Shown here: positions 43,398 to 52,393 of the stretch, piece after piece
How positions within the stretch are numbered: position 1 is the stretch's first letter
Layout: each line of letters starts with the position of its first letter
Source: Halolamina rubra
GTDB lineage: Archaea > Halobacteriota > Halobacteria > Halobacteriales > Haloferacaceae
Direction: 5' to 3'
DNA: 64,000 nt
Assembly (NCBI RefSeq): GCF_000739555.1
Contig: NZ_BBJN01000011.1
Coordinates: 1-64,000 of the forward strand
The notes under the pieces: model-generated
The model's database searches: none
What the model saw: only the letters and a program-made list of their open reading frames with translations
Told to the model about the DNA's origin: nothing
Position numbers and translations under genes: made by a program

Positions 43398-43420
43398 CTC
43401 TTGCATCCGCTACGACACGT

Positions 43421-44440
43421 ATGACCGAGCGAGTCGCGACTACGCTGGGACTGTACCCGCTCCCGGACTGGGCGAAAGACGAACTCTCCGACCTGAAAGG
43501 CCACCAGAAGTCCGACCTCGTCGACGGCAGCGAGGGGCCCGAGGTGCGCGAGGCGTACGGGCGCGTCCGCGAGGAGCTGATCGACGACCAGCGCGCGGCC
43601 GGCCTCGACCGCGTCGTCGAGGGGCAGGGGCGCTGGGACGACTGGCTCGCGCACCCGCTGGCGGTCCACGACGGCGTCGAGACCGGCGGCATCGTGCGCT
43701 ACTACGACAACAACAACTTCTACCGCGACCCGCGGGTCGTCGACGACCTCGCCGTCGACGGGGGCGACGTGGCCGCCGAGCTCGACGCCGCGACGGGGCT
43801 GCTCGAAGACGACGAGCCCCTGCAGGCCGTCCTCCCGGGCCCGTACACGCTCGCACAGCTGGCGACCGACGAGTACTACGGCGACGAGTCCGAGTTCCTC
43901 GCCGCTATCGCGGAGTTCCTCGCCGGCGAGGTCGCGGCGTTCCCGGAGCACGAGACGCTGTTCCTGCTCGACCCCTCCCTCGTCACGGAGCCGCCCGCGG
44001 ACGACGCGAACGAGCGCGTCAGCGACGCCGTCGACACCGTGGCGGCCGCGACCGACGCCGACGTGGTGCTCCAGAGCTACTGGGGCGCCCACGAGGAGAA
44101 GACGTACGCCCACCTGATGGACGCCGACGTGGACGCGTTCGGCTTCGACTTCGTCGCCGGCGACCGCGACACCCACCTGTACAACGTCACCGAGTACGGC
44201 ACGAAGGACGCCGTCTCGCTGGGCCTCGTCGACGGCCAGAACACCGCCGTCGAGAGCCCCGACACCGTCGCGGAGCGCATCGACTGGGTGACCGAGCAGA
44301 TTCCCAGTCAGACGTTCGACACCGTGTACGCGACGCCGAACACCGAGCTCGCCTACCTCCCCGTCTCGACGTACCGGGAGAAGCTCGCGGTGCTCGGGGA
44401 GGCGGTTGAACTGGCCGCGGGGACGGAGGTGAGCGCCTGA
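43421..44440 (+). CDS. MetE-like N-terminal-type protein (methionine synthase component)
   Basis: A 339-residue UROD/MetE-fold protein. The motif ATTLGLYPLPDWAKDELSD with PGPYTLAQLATDEYYGD and QGRWDDWLAHPLAVHDGVETGG match the haloarchaeal MetE-like first protein. No His/Cys zinc set of the catalytic domain is seen (there is no Cys at all), so it probably plays the non-catalytic or substrate-side role, as the N-terminal half of bacterial MetE does. It is translationally coupled to the next gene (TGATG). Confidence 0.85.
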   Translation: MTERVATTLGLYPLPDWAKDELSDLKGHQKSDLVDGSEGPEVREAYGRVREELIDDQRAAGLDRVVEGQGRWDDWLAHPLAVHDGVETGGIVRYYDNNNFYRDPRVVDDLAVDGGDVAAELDAATGLLEDDEPLQAVLPGPYTLAQLATDEYYGDESEFLAAIAEFLAGEVAAFPEHETLFLLDPSLVTEPPADDANERVSDAVDTVAAATDADVVLQSYWGAHEEKTYAHLMDADVDAFGFDFVAGDRDTHLYNVTEYGTKDAVSLGLVDGQNTAVESPDTVAERIDWVTEQIPSQTFDTVYATPNTELAYLPVSTYREKLAVLGEAVELAAGTEVSA

Positions 44441-45519
44441 TGGCCCGCGACGCCGCCAACCGCGAGCAGTTCCGCCCCGACGACCACGAGCACGACCACT
44501 TCCTGCTCACGAGCGTCGTCGGCTCCTACCCCAAGCCGACGTGGCTCAACCGCGCCGACGACCTCGTCGACGACCCCGAGGCATCCTTCGACGAGGCCGA
44601 CCTCGAGGAGGCCCACGACGACGCCTGCCGCCTCATCACCGAGGAGCACGAGCGCACGGGGCTGGACACGGTCGTCGACGGCGAGATGCGCCGCAACGAG
44701 ATGGTCGAGTTCTTCGCCGAGCGCATTGACGGCTACGAGTTCAACGGGCCCGTCAAAGTGTGGGGCCACAACTACTTCCACAAGCCGAGCGTCGTCGAGG
44801 AGGTCGAGTACGACGAGCCGTGGCTCGTCGACGAGTTCGAGTTCACCGACGCCGTCGCCGAGCGCCCCGTCAAGGTGCCGATCACGGGGCCGTACACCCT
44901 CGCCAACTGGGCGTTCGACGAGCACTACGGCGACAGCGAGGCGCTGGCCTACGACCTCGCGGACCTGGTGAACGAGGAGATCGAGAAGCTCGTCGAGGCG
45001 GGCGCCCGCTACATCCAGATCGACGAGCCCGCGCTGGCGACGACGCCCGACGACCACGCGATCGTCGGCAGCTGTCTGGAGCGCATCGTCGACGGCGTGC
45101 CCGACGAGGTCCGCGTGGGCGTCCACGTCTGCTACGGCGACTACTCCCGCATCTACCCCGAACTCAACGAGTTCCCCGTCGACGAGGTCGACCTCGAGCT
45201 CTGTAACGACGACTACCAGCAGATCGACACCCTCGCAGACGGCGAGTTCGCGCCCGACCTCGCGCTGGGCGTCGTCGACGTGCACGACGCCGAGGTCGAG
45301 AGCGTCGAGGAGATCAAGCAGAACATCGAGCAGGGGCTGAAGGTGGTGCCGCCGGAGAAGCTCACCGTCTCGCCGGACTGCGGGCTGAAGCTGCTGCCCC
45401 GCGACGCCGCCTACCGGAAGACCGAGAACCTCGTCACCGCGGCTCGCGAGGTGGAGGCCGAGCTCGACGCCGGCGAGATCGACGTGCCGGTTCGGGGCAC
45501 TCCGACGGCCGACGACTGA
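44440..45519 (+). CDS. metE: Cobalamin-independent methionine synthase, catalytic-type
   Basis: A 359-residue MetE C-terminal-type protein, transferring a methyl group to homocysteine. The zinc ligands fit at His229 and Cys231 (VGVHVCYGDYSR) and Cys314 (SPDCGLKLLP); IQIDEPALA (about 192-200) and GSYPKPTWL are family hallmarks. The methyl donor in archaea without folate polyglutamate may be a corrinoid protein or another carrier; unknown here. It overlaps the preceding gene by one base. Confidence 0.92.
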   Translation: MARDAANREQFRPDDHEHDHFLLTSVVGSYPKPTWLNRADDLVDDPEASFDEADLEEAHDDACRLITEEHERTGLDTVVDGEMRRNEMVEFFAERIDGYEFNGPVKVWGHNYFHKPSVVEEVEYDEPWLVDEFEFTDAVAERPVKVPITGPYTLANWAFDEHYGDSEALAYDLADLVNEEIEKLVEAGARYIQIDEPALATTPDDHAIVGSCLERIVDGVPDEVRVGVHVCYGDYSRIYPELNEFPVDEVDLELCNDDYQQIDTLADGEFAPDLALGVVDVHDAEVESVEEIKQNIEQGLKVVPPEKLTVSPDCGLKLLPRDAAYRKTENLVTAAREVEAELDAGEIDVPVRGTPTADD

Positions 45520-45561
45520 GACGCCGACCTCCTCTTTATTTATCAGGTCGTGGGCAAACAC

Positions 45562-45566
45562 ATATA
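45562..45566 (+). promoter_or_regulatory. TATA box of the symporter operon
   Basis: ATATA within CACATATACGG lies about 31 bp before the ATG at 45595, consistent with a short or absent leader for the accessory protein-symporter operon. Confidence 0.45.
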
Positions 45567-45594
45567 CGGCTGATTGGCCAACGGCCCTACGAGC

Positions 45595-45735
45595 ATGGCC
45601 GCGATGAGCACACTCGACTGGCTCGGGGTCGTCGGACCGTACGCGATCTTCTTCGTGATGTTGATCGTCTACTACGTCTGGGAGGGGCGCCGCGAACGCG
45701 CCCTCAGGGAACGCTACGAGGAGGACCATGCATAG
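45595..45735 (+). CDS. Tiny accessory membrane protein of a sodium:solute symporter
   Basis: A 46-residue protein, too short for usual gene finders: one transmembrane helix (VGPYAIFFVMLIVYYVWEG, about 13-31) and a charged tail RRERALRERYEED. Its stop lies inside the start of the symporter gene (ATGCATAG, 8-bp overlap). This layout is that of the small accessory subunits of SSS symporters. Its role, perhaps stabilising the partner, is inferred from position. Confidence 0.75.
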   Translation: MAAMSTLDWLGVVGPYAIFFVMLIVYYVWEGRRERALRERYEEDHA

Positions 45736-47473
45736 CGGTGCGCTCGCGCCGCTGCAGGGCACCGGCGGCATCGCCGGCGCGGCGGGGATCTGGGTGCTCG
45801 GCACGTTCGCGCTCTACCTCGTCGTCCTCGTTGGGATCGGCCTCTGGGCGTCCCGCTTCATGGACTCCGTCGGCGACTACGTCATCGGCGGCCGCGAGAT
45901 CGGCCCCGTCGTGACGGGGTTCTCCGAGCGCGCCTCCGAGATGAGCGGCTGGCTCACGCTCGGCGTGCCAGCCGACGCCTACGGCACGGGGATCATGGCG
46001 TTCCTCAACGGGTTGGGGATGGTGCCGGCCGACCTGTTCGCGTGGGCCGGGATCGCCAAGCGCCTCCGGAAGTACACGGAGATCGTCCGCTCGGTGACGC
46101 TGCCGACGTTCTTCGAGACGCGGCTGGGCGACGACACCGGGCGGGTGAAAGCCGTCTCGGCGCTCGTGCTCATGCTGTTCGAGGGCGGCTACGTCGGCGC
46201 CCAGATCGTCGCCGCCGGGACGCTGCTGCAGGTGCTGACGGGGATCCAGCCCTGGATCGGCATCATCGTCGGCGGGATCATCGTCATCGGCTACACGTTC
46301 CTCGGCGGCTACTTCGCCGTCGCGTGGTCGGACTACTTCCAGGGCGCCATCATCCTGATCGCGTTCATCATCCTCCCGGTGCTCGCGTTCACCGAGATGG
46401 GGCTGCCGTTCGAGGCGGTCGCGGCCGCGGCGGGCGGCTCCGCGACCAGCATCACCGCCGGGATGGCCGGCTGGGCCGCCGTCTTCGGCGTGATCAGCTA
46501 CGCCGCGATCGGGCTGGGCGTCCCCGGCAACCCCCACATCATGGTCCGATTCATGGGGATCGACCGGGTGCGGAACATCCGCCTCGCGGCGATGGTCGCC
46601 CAGCTGTTCATGTTCGTCGCGTACGTCGGCGCCGCGCTCGTCGGCCTCTACGCCATCGCGATGTTCGGCGACGGCGCGCTCGCGGATCCCGACAACGCGA
46701 TGCCGCGACTGACGCTCGACCTGCTGCCGAGCGTCGTCGCCGGCATCGTGCTCGCGGCCGCGCTGGCGGCGATGATGTCCAGCGCGGACTCCCAGCTACT
46801 CGTCGCGACGAGCGCGGTCGTGGAGGACGTTTACCACGGGTTCCTCGATCGCGACGCGACACAGCAGGAACTCGTTCGCTATTCCCGCTACGTCACCTTC
46901 GGGCTCGGCGCAGCGAGCGTCGCGTTCGCGTTCGTCGCCCAGGACACGCCGATCTACACGCTGGTGCTCGACTACGCGTGGGGCGGCCTCGGCGCCGCGA
47001 TCGGGCCGACCGTGATCGCGACGCTCTGGTGGAAACGCGTTACGGCGACGGGCTCGCTCGCCAGCATGATCGTCGGCACGGCGACGATGGTGCTGTGGAC
47101 CCAGCTCTCGAAGGTGCTGGGCTGGCTCGGCGCGATGCCGCCCGAGTCCGCCGCGTTCTGGTACGGGCTGGTGACGGTGTACGGGCTGTTCCCGGCGTTC
47201 ATCCTCTCGGTAATCACGCTGGTCACGGTGTCGCTGCTGACCGAGCCGCCGGAGAACGTCGACGAACACTTCGACATCTTCGACAAGCCGCTGTCGGCGA
47301 TCATCGACTCGGAGGGGTCGGCCGGCACGCCCGAGTACGTCGCCGACGGCGGGACGACTGTCGACGGCGTCGGCGCCGCCGAGGCGACCGACACGTCGCC
47401 GAAGGTCGTCACCGAGTCAGACAACATCCGCGCCCACGTCGCCGCCTCCGGCTACTGGGCGGACGACGACTGA
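45728..47473 (+). CDS. Sodium:solute symporter (PutP-like, SSS family)
   Basis: A 581-residue carrier with about 13 helices. Family marks: VGDYVIGGREIGPVVTGFSERASEMSGWLTLGVPADAY at TM1-2 and AALAAMMSSADSQLLVATSAVVEDVY at the Na+-binding region. The SSS family takes up proline, pantothenate and similar solutes with Na+; the closest resemblance is to PutP. It has a long acidic C-terminal tail of about 75 residues. It follows the small accessory protein with an 8-bp overlap. Confidence 0.92.
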   Translation: MHSGALAPLQGTGGIAGAAGIWVLGTFALYLVVLVGIGLWASRFMDSVGDYVIGGREIGPVVTGFSERASEMSGWLTLGVPADAYGTGIMAFLNGLGMVPADLFAWAGIAKRLRKYTEIVRSVTLPTFFETRLGDDTGRVKAVSALVLMLFEGGYVGAQIVAAGTLLQVLTGIQPWIGIIVGGIIVIGYTFLGGYFAVAWSDYFQGAIILIAFIILPVLAFTEMGLPFEAVAAAAGGSATSITAGMAGWAAVFGVISYAAIGLGVPGNPHIMVRFMGIDRVRNIRLAAMVAQLFMFVAYVGAALVGLYAIAMFGDGALADPDNAMPRLTLDLLPSVVAGIVLAAALAAMMSSADSQLLVATSAVVEDVYHGFLDRDATQQELVRYSRYVTFGLGAASVAFAFVAQDTPIYTLVLDYAWGGLGAAIGPTVIATLWWKRVTATGSLASMIVGTATMVLWTQLSKVLGWLGAMPPESAAFWYGLVTVYGLFPAFILSVITLVTVSLLTEPPENVDEHFDIFDKPLSAIIDSEGSAGTPEYVADGGTTVDGVGAAEATDTSPKVVTESDNIRAHVAASGYWADDD

Positions 47474-47475
47474 CA

Positions 47476-47997
47476 GTGGGGGCGCCACCCAGCGACGACC
47501 CCCCGGCGCCGGCCGACCACCCGCTGGTGGGCGACCACCACGAGGCGGTCGACCTGCGGGTCATCGAGCCGAGCGTCCCGCGGGAGTCGGTCGACTCCGC
47601 AGGCCGGGTCGGCGCGGTGGCGTACCCGTTCCGGGTGTACGAGGCCGAGATAGAGGTCGATCGCCCCCTGCTCGCGCCGCGCAAGGACCGCCGGGTGATC
47701 AGCGTCGACCGCTCGCGGCGGCTCGCGGTGCGGGCCGACACCGTCCCCGAGGTCCAGGAACAGCGCGTCGAGGACGTGCTGGTGCTGCCGGGCGAACTGT
47801 CGCCCGAGCAGTCCGACGAGAAGGCGCGGGAGGCCGCGTTCCAGTGGACGCTCCGCGGGTCGATCCTCGCCGACGCGCCCGAGATCGAGTTCTCGGCCGT
47901 CGTCGACGCCTACAAGCTGTTCTGGCTGGCCGAGCGCCCCGGCGGCGACGTGATCGTCGACAGCGTCCGGGGGGAAGAGCGGCCGTACGAGGGTTAG
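47476..47997 (+). CDS. Haloarchaeal conserved protein downstream of the symporter
   Basis: A 173-residue acidic soluble protein starting at a GTG 2 bp after the symporter stop. No known domain is recognised. The central part (VGAVAYPFRVYEAEIEVDRPL and KDRRVISVDRSRRLAVRAD) looks beta-rich; SDEKAREAAFQWTLRGS and YKLFWLAERP end it. The close spacing suggests one operon with the symporter. A later start is possible. Its stop overlaps the convergent gene by 4 bp. Confidence 0.65.
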   Translation: MGAPPSDDPPAPADHPLVGDHHEAVDLRVIEPSVPRESVDSAGRVGAVAYPFRVYEAEIEVDRPLLAPRKDRRVISVDRSRRLAVRADTVPEVQEQRVEDVLVLPGELSPEQSDEKAREAAFQWTLRGSILADAPEIEFSAVVDAYKLFWLAERPGGDVIVDSVRGEERPYEG

Positions 47998-48275
47998 TCG
48001 CTCGACTCGATCACATCGACGACCGGGCCCGCCTCGACGTCGGCCGACTTCTCGTCGCCGCCCTCGCTGGGCGTCGGGAGGAACGGCGCGATCAGGGCCG
48101 CGACCGCGAGCAGGAGCGAGCTGTAGCGGACGGCGTCGACGTACCAGTCCTCGGCGACGAGCTCCTCGGGGTTCTCGTAGCCGACGAGCATCGAGCGCTT
48201 GCCGATGTCGATCGTCTTCTCGGGGAGGGCGGCGCCGGCGATACCGGTCACGAACGTGAGGGCTCTCAGGAGCAT
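47994..48275 (-). CDS. Small membrane protein, haloarchaeal
   Basis: A 93-residue protein. Features: N-terminal MLLRALTFVTGIAGAALP, a hydrophobic segment at about 49-67 (YSSLLLAVAALIAPFLP) and an acidic C-terminal tail. Contains GKRSMLVGYENPEEL. No family known to me. The ATG was taken at 48275; no clear TATA box is seen upstream. Confidence 0.65.
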   Translation of the reverse strand: MLLRALTFVTGIAGAALPEKTIDIGKRSMLVGYENPEELVAEDWYVDAVRYSSLLLAVAALIAPFLPTPSEGGDEKSADVEAGPVVDVIESSD

Positions 48276-48360
48276 ACACGTGACCTAACGGGCCGCGAAC
48301 AGGTGGTGTTTGCGGTTGCGGCGCCGCTGGTCGGTCGGAGAACGGAGAGGGGTCGGAGCG

Positions 48361-48825
48361 CTACTCGTACAGCCAGCCTTCGTCGACGCGCTCGTAGTCG
48401 ACGAGCTCCTCGTCGTCGAAGAACAGGTCGATCTCGCGCTCGTTCGAGCCCGGATCCTCGTGATCCGAGGCGTGGATGACGTTGCGACCCAGATCGAGGC
48501 CGAGGTCGCCGCGGATCGTGCCCGCGGGCGACTCGGCGGGGTCGGTCTCGCCGACCATCTTCCGGACCTGTCGGGTGGCGTCGCCGCCCTCCCAGACCAT
48601 CGCGAACACGGGACCGGACGTGATGAACTCGACGAGGCCGTCGAAGAACGGCTTGTCGGCGTGCTCGCCGTAGTGCTCCTCGGCGAGCTCTTGGTCGATC
48701 TGCATGAACTTGCCGGCGACCAGCTTCAGGCCGCGCTCCTCGAAGCGCGAGACGATCTCGCCGATCAGGCCGCGCTGCACGCCGTCGGGCTTGACCATGA
48801 CGAACGTTCGCTCGCGCTCGCTCAT
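48361..48825 (-). CDS. ndk: Nucleoside diphosphate kinase
   Basis: Balances NTP pools by phosphate transfer through a His intermediate. [27 protein letters not shown] is at the N-terminus and the catalytic His lies in [23 protein letters not shown] (family NxxHGSDS form, here HASDH). 154 residues. It is the last gene of the L7Ae-S28e-L24e-Ndk operon and overlaps rpl24e by 4 bp. Confidence 0.96.
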   Translation of the reverse strand: MSERERTFVMVKPDGVQRGLIGEIVSRFEERGLKLVAGKFMQIDQELAEEHYGEHADKPFFDGLVEFITSGPVFAMVWEGGDATRQVRKMVGETDPAESPAGTIRGDLGLDLGRNVIHASDHEDPGSNEREIDLFFDDEELVDYERVDEGWLYE

Positions 48826-49202
48826 TCCTCGTCCTCCTCGTCGTCGGCCTCGGCGTCGGCTTCCTCGGCGTCTGCTTCGGCCTCCTCAGCCTCGTCCTCG
48901 GTTTCGGACGCCTCGTCCGTCTCCTCGGCGTCGGCCTCGGTCTCGGACTCGGCTTCCGCTTCCTCCTCGACCGCCTCGGTCTCGGGCTCCTCGGACTCGG
49001 TCGCCTCGACCGCTTCCTCGACGCCGTGGTCGCCGCCCTCCTCGGTCCACTCGAGGTCGCGGGGCTCGCGCCCGAGGTCGGCGTTCTTCTCGCACTTCGC
49101 CGAGCAGTAGTGGATCACGCTACCGTTCGTGCGGACGAACATTGTGCCCGTGCCGGGCTCGACGTCGTCGCCACAGTAGTCACAGGATCTGTTCTGGGGC
49201 AT
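48822..49202 (-). CDS. rpl24e: Ribosomal protein L24e with long acidic tail
   Basis: Large-subunit ribosomal protein. Residues 1-62 are the L24e zinc domain with CDYC and CSAKC ([19 protein letters not shown]). Residues from about 60 to 126 are almost only Glu, Asp, Ala and Ser, an acidic extension that is far longer than the about 60-residue typical archaeal protein. Sits between rps28e and ndk with overlaps of 1 and 4 bp. Confidence 0.94.
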   Translation of the reverse strand: MPQNRSCDYCGDDVEPGTGTMFVRTNGSVIHYCSAKCEKNADLGREPRDLEWTEEGGDHGVEEAVEATESEEPETEAVEEEAEAESETEADAEETDEASETEDEAEEAEADAEEADAEADDEEDEE

Positions 49203-49429
49203 CAGGCACCTCCGATGGAGTCGGCGTCACGCTGGGTCTCCCGCAGCTGGAGGATGTCGCCCTCGCGGACGGGACCCAGCACGTTCCGCGTGATGATTCG
49301 ACCCTGGTTCGAGCCGTCCTGAATGCGGCACTTGACCTGCATGGCTTCGCCGTGCATGCCGGTCTTGCCGACGATCTCGATCACCTCGGCCGGCGTCGAT
49401 TCCGTGCCGCTCTCCTCTTCTGCGCTCAT
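49202..49429 (-). CDS. rps28e: Ribosomal protein S28e
   Basis: Small-subunit protein of 75 residues with the S1/OB-like core: [48 protein letters not shown] and the RETQRDAD tail. Begins 3 bp after the rpl7ae stop, second gene of the operon. Confidence 0.96.
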   Translation of the reverse strand: MSAEEESGTESTPAEVIEIVGKTGMHGEAMQVKCRIQDGSNQGRIITRNVLGPVREGDILQLRETQRDADSIGGA

Positions 49430-49432
49430 AGG

Positions 49433-49795
49433 TTATCGGAGTTCCTCGACCTTCTCGGAGATGTCCTCCACGTCGTCCTCGGCGTCGCCGGCGTCCACGA
49501 TGGCGGCGGCGGCGCTGCCGACCTCGAGGCCGGCGGCGTGACCCAGGTCGTCCTGGGTCTCGACGAAGACGACGGCGATGCCCTTCTCCTCGGCGAGTTC
49601 GGGCAGGTGCATGACGATCTCCTCGGGCTGGACGTCCTCGGCGACGAACACGAGCTCCGCGTTGCCGCGCTCGACGGCCTTGGTCGTCTCGTTGGTTCCT
49701 TTCTTCACGGTGCCGGTGTCCCGGGCGACCTCGAGCGCGTCGAGCGCGCGGTCGGCGAGGTCGGCGGGGGTCTCGTAGTCGACGTAAACTGGCAT
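49433..49795 (-). CDS. rpl7ae: Ribosomal protein L7Ae (also C/D and RNase P protein)
   Basis: A 120-residue kink-turn RNA-binding protein of the large subunit, also a part of box C/D and H/ACA RNPs and RNase P in archaea. Family marks: [43 protein letters not shown] and the C-terminal [16 protein letters not shown]. First gene of the L7Ae-S28e-L24e-Ndk operon. Its mRNA has a leader of perhaps 90 nt containing a strong hairpin (49833-49863), unusual here where most starts are leaderless, and suited to self-binding. Confidence 0.96.
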   Translation of the reverse strand: MPVYVDYETPADLADRALDALEVARDTGTVKKGTNETTKAVERGNAELVFVAEDVQPEEIVMHLPELAEEKGIAVVFVETQDDLGHAAGLEVGSAAAAIVDAGDAEDDVEDISEKVEELR

Positions 49796-49832
49796 TGTTG
49801 TAGTACCTCGGTCCTGCCTGCGGGCTCGACTG

Positions 49833-49863
49833 CCCCACCGGAACTGCGTCCCTGACGGTGGGG
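49833..49863 (-). promoter_or_regulatory. Structured leader of rpl7ae (8-bp hairpin)
   Basis: In the rpl7ae leader CCCCACCG pairs exactly with CGGTGGGG around a 15-base loop. Just upstream in the RNA is TTGATGATA, close to a box C (RUGAUGA). The TATA candidate CTTTTACG lies at 49912-49919. The arrangement suits a kink-turn regulator for L7Ae autocontrol. Confidence 0.4.
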
Positions 49864-50000
49864 AGTATCATCAACCCCGGACAGGCTTCGATCCCCGATT
49901 CGCTAGCCCCACGTAAAAGCGTGTTCAAACTGCCGGGACCGTGTCAGCGCCCGACAGGGGAGCCGAAACGGGCAAACCGCCGGCGGGTGAATCCCGCCCC

Positions 50001-52349
50001 ATGAGCCTCTCCTCGCTCGCGGCCGACCTCCGCGCGGAGGCCGAGCGCGCGAACGAGCGCCGCCTGCTCGTGCTCTCGGGCCCGCCCGACGCGACCCGCC
50101 GCGCCGCCGTCGACGCCGTCGAGGCCGCCGACCTCCCGCTCCCGGACTGCACCGCCGTCTCCGCCGCCGCCGACTGGCCGTTCGAGCACGTCGGCCCGCG
50201 CGAGAGCCGCGAACTGCTCGGCCGGACCCAGGGGGCCATCGTCGTCGACGGCCACGACGAGTGCTCGCCCAACGCGATCGGCCGCACTGTCGGCGCCGTC
50301 GACGGCGGCGGGCTCTACGTCCTACTCGCGCCCGATCTCGCCACCTGGCCCCAACGCCGCGACGGGTTCGACGAGAGCCTCGCGGTCCCGCCGTTCGGCG
50401 TCGACGACGTGACCGGAACGTTCCGGGAGCGGCTCGTCGCGACGCTCCGAGCCCACCCGGGGGTCGCGATCTGTGAGGTCGACGAGGGGTACGACGACCC
50501 CGCGGGTGACGCGGTCGAGGTTCGCGACGACGGTCTCACCGACCCCTGGCCCGCGCGCCCCCGGGAGGCCCCCGAACCGCCGGCGGATGCCGCGTTTGCC
50601 GACGGGATCTACCGCGCCTGCCGGACCGCGGATCAGGCCGAAGCGCTCCGCGAACTCGAGGCGCTCCGGGGCGGCGACACGACCGACGATCCCCAGCCGG
50701 CCGTCGTCGTCGAGGCCGATCGCGGCCGCGGGAAGTCCAGCGCCGCCGGCCTCGCGGCGGGCGCGCTGGCGCTCGAGGGCCGGGACGTGCTCGTGACCGC
50801 GCCCGAGCGCGGCGGCGCCGACGAGGTGTTCGCCCGCGCTCGGGAGCGACTCGCGGCCGCCGACGCGCTCGCCGGCGTCGACGAGGACCGCATCGCCGCC
50901 GACTCGGGCGGCCGCGTCCGCTTCGCTCGCCCCCCGAAGGCCGCCGCGCTCCCCGACGATCCGGACGCCGTGATCGTCGACGAGGCCGCCGCGCTCCCGG
51001 TCGCGCTGCTCGAACGCTTCCTCGACGGCCCGCCGGCCGCGTTCTGCACGACGGTCCACGGCTACGAGGGCGCGGGCCGGAGCTTCGACGTGCGCTTCCG
51101 CGGGAGTCTCGCCGACTCCGGCCGGGAGCTGATCGACGTGCGCCTCGACGAGCCGATCCGCTACGCCGCCGGCGACCCCGTGGAGTCGTGGGCGTTCCGC
51201 GCGCTGCTGCTCGACGCCCGGCCGCCCGTCGACCAACTGGTCGCCGACGCCACCCCGGAGACGGTCGAGTACGAGACTCTCACGCCCGAGCGACTGCTCG
51301 CCGACGAGCACCTGCTTCGGGAGGCGTTCGGCCTGCTCGTCCTGGCGCACTACCGCACCGAACCCGACGACCTCGCCCGCCTGCTCGACGCGCCGAACCT
51401 CACCTGCCGCGCGCTGCTGCACGAGGGCCGGGTGGTCAGCGTCGCCCTGCTCGCTCGCGAGGGCGGCCTGAGCGGGGAGACCCGCGAGCGCGTCTACCGC
51501 GGCGACCGGATCCGCGGCAACATGCTCCCGGACGTGTTCACCAGCCAGCTCCGGGATCTCGACGGCGGCGCGCCGGTCGGCTACCGCGTCATGCGCATCG
51601 CGACCCACCACGCGGTCCGCTCCGACGGACTCGGCTCCCGGCTCCTCGCCGAGATCGAGTCCGAGTTCCGGGAGCGCGACGGCCGAAAGCGCGCCGGTGA
51701 GCGCGTCGCCCACGCCGGCCGGCCGCGCGCCGGCGAGCGCGTCGACTACCTCGGTGTCGGCTACGGCGCCACCCCCGAACTGCTCGAGTTCTGGCGCGAG
51801 AACGGCTACCGGACCGTCCACCTCTCGACGACGAAGAACGACACGAGCGGCGAGCACTCCGCGCTGATGGTGCGCCCCCTCACCGACGACGGCGCCGACC
51901 TCGCCGCCCGGCACGCTCGGTGGTTCCGCGAGCGCGCGCCGGGTGTGCTGGCGGGCCCGCTCTCGGGCGTCGATCCGGACGTGATCCGCCGGGCGCTCCG
52001 GGCGGTCGACGACGGCGCGGTGCCCGACGAACCGGGGCTCTCCGAGCGCGACTGGCGGGTCGTCGTCGACGCCGCCAACGGGATGGGGAGCTACCACGCC
52101 GCGCCGGCGGCGTTCACCGAACTCGCGCTGCGGGAGCTGATCCTGGGCGAGGCCGGCCTCGACGCCGACGCCGAACGCCTGCTCGTCGAGAAAGTACTGC
52201 AGAACCGCGAGTGGGACGCCGTCGCCGACGATCTCGACAGGGTCTCGACCCGGATGACGATGCGCGCCTTCGGCGACGCCTGCGAGCCGCTCGTCGAGGT
52301 CTACGGGACCGATGCCGCGAAAGCCCACCGCGAGTACTGGACGAACTGA
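50001..52349 (+). CDS. tmcA: tRNA(Met) cytidine acetyltransferase TmcA
   Basis: Forms ac4C at the wobble base of tRNA(Met) elongator and, in archaea, other RNAs, using ATP and acetyl-CoA. Domains in order: an N-terminal DUF1726-like part, RecD-like ATPase (Walker A EADRGRGKSSAAGLA, Walker B AVIVDEAAALPVALLE), GNAT domain (VMRIATHHAVRSDGLGSRLLAEIE, then YLGVGYGATPELLEFW) and a tRNA-binding C-terminal part. 782 residues from ATG 50001. An in-frame GTG at 49941, with a TAAAA element at -27, is an alternative start. Confidence 0.94.
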   Translation: MSLSSLAADLRAEAERANERRLLVLSGPPDATRRAAVDAVEAADLPLPDCTAVSAAADWPFEHVGPRESRELLGRTQGAIVVDGHDECSPNAIGRTVGAVDGGGLYVLLAPDLATWPQRRDGFDESLAVPPFGVDDVTGTFRERLVATLRAHPGVAICEVDEGYDDPAGDAVEVRDDGLTDPWPARPREAPEPPADAAFADGIYRACRTADQAEALRELEALRGGDTTDDPQPAVVVEADRGRGKSSAAGLAAGALALEGRDVLVTAPERGGADEVFARARERLAAADALAGVDEDRIAADSGGRVRFARPPKAAALPDDPDAVIVDEAAALPVALLERFLDGPPAAFCTTVHGYEGAGRSFDVRFRGSLADSGRELIDVRLDEPIRYAAGDPVESWAFRALLLDARPPVDQLVADATPETVEYETLTPERLLADEHLLREAFGLLVLAHYRTEPDDLARLLDAPNLTCRALLHEGRVVSVALLAREGGLSGETRERVYRGDRIRGNMLPDVFTSQLRDLDGGAPVGYRVMRIATHHAVRSDGLGSRLLAEIESEFRERDGRKRAGERVAHAGRPRAGERVDYLGVGYGATPELLEFWRENGYRTVHLSTTKNDTSGEHSALMVRPLTDDGADLAARHARWFRERAPGVLAGPLSGVDPDVIRRALRAVDDGAVPDEPGLSERDWRVVVDAANGMGSYHAAPAAFTELALRELILGEAGLDADAERLLVEKVLQNREWDAVADDLDRVSTRMTMRAFGDACEPLVEVYGTDAAKAHREYWTN

Positions 52350-52393
52350 GGCGGAACCGTAGCTTCATCGTGATGGCTGCCCAACCTGTCGGT

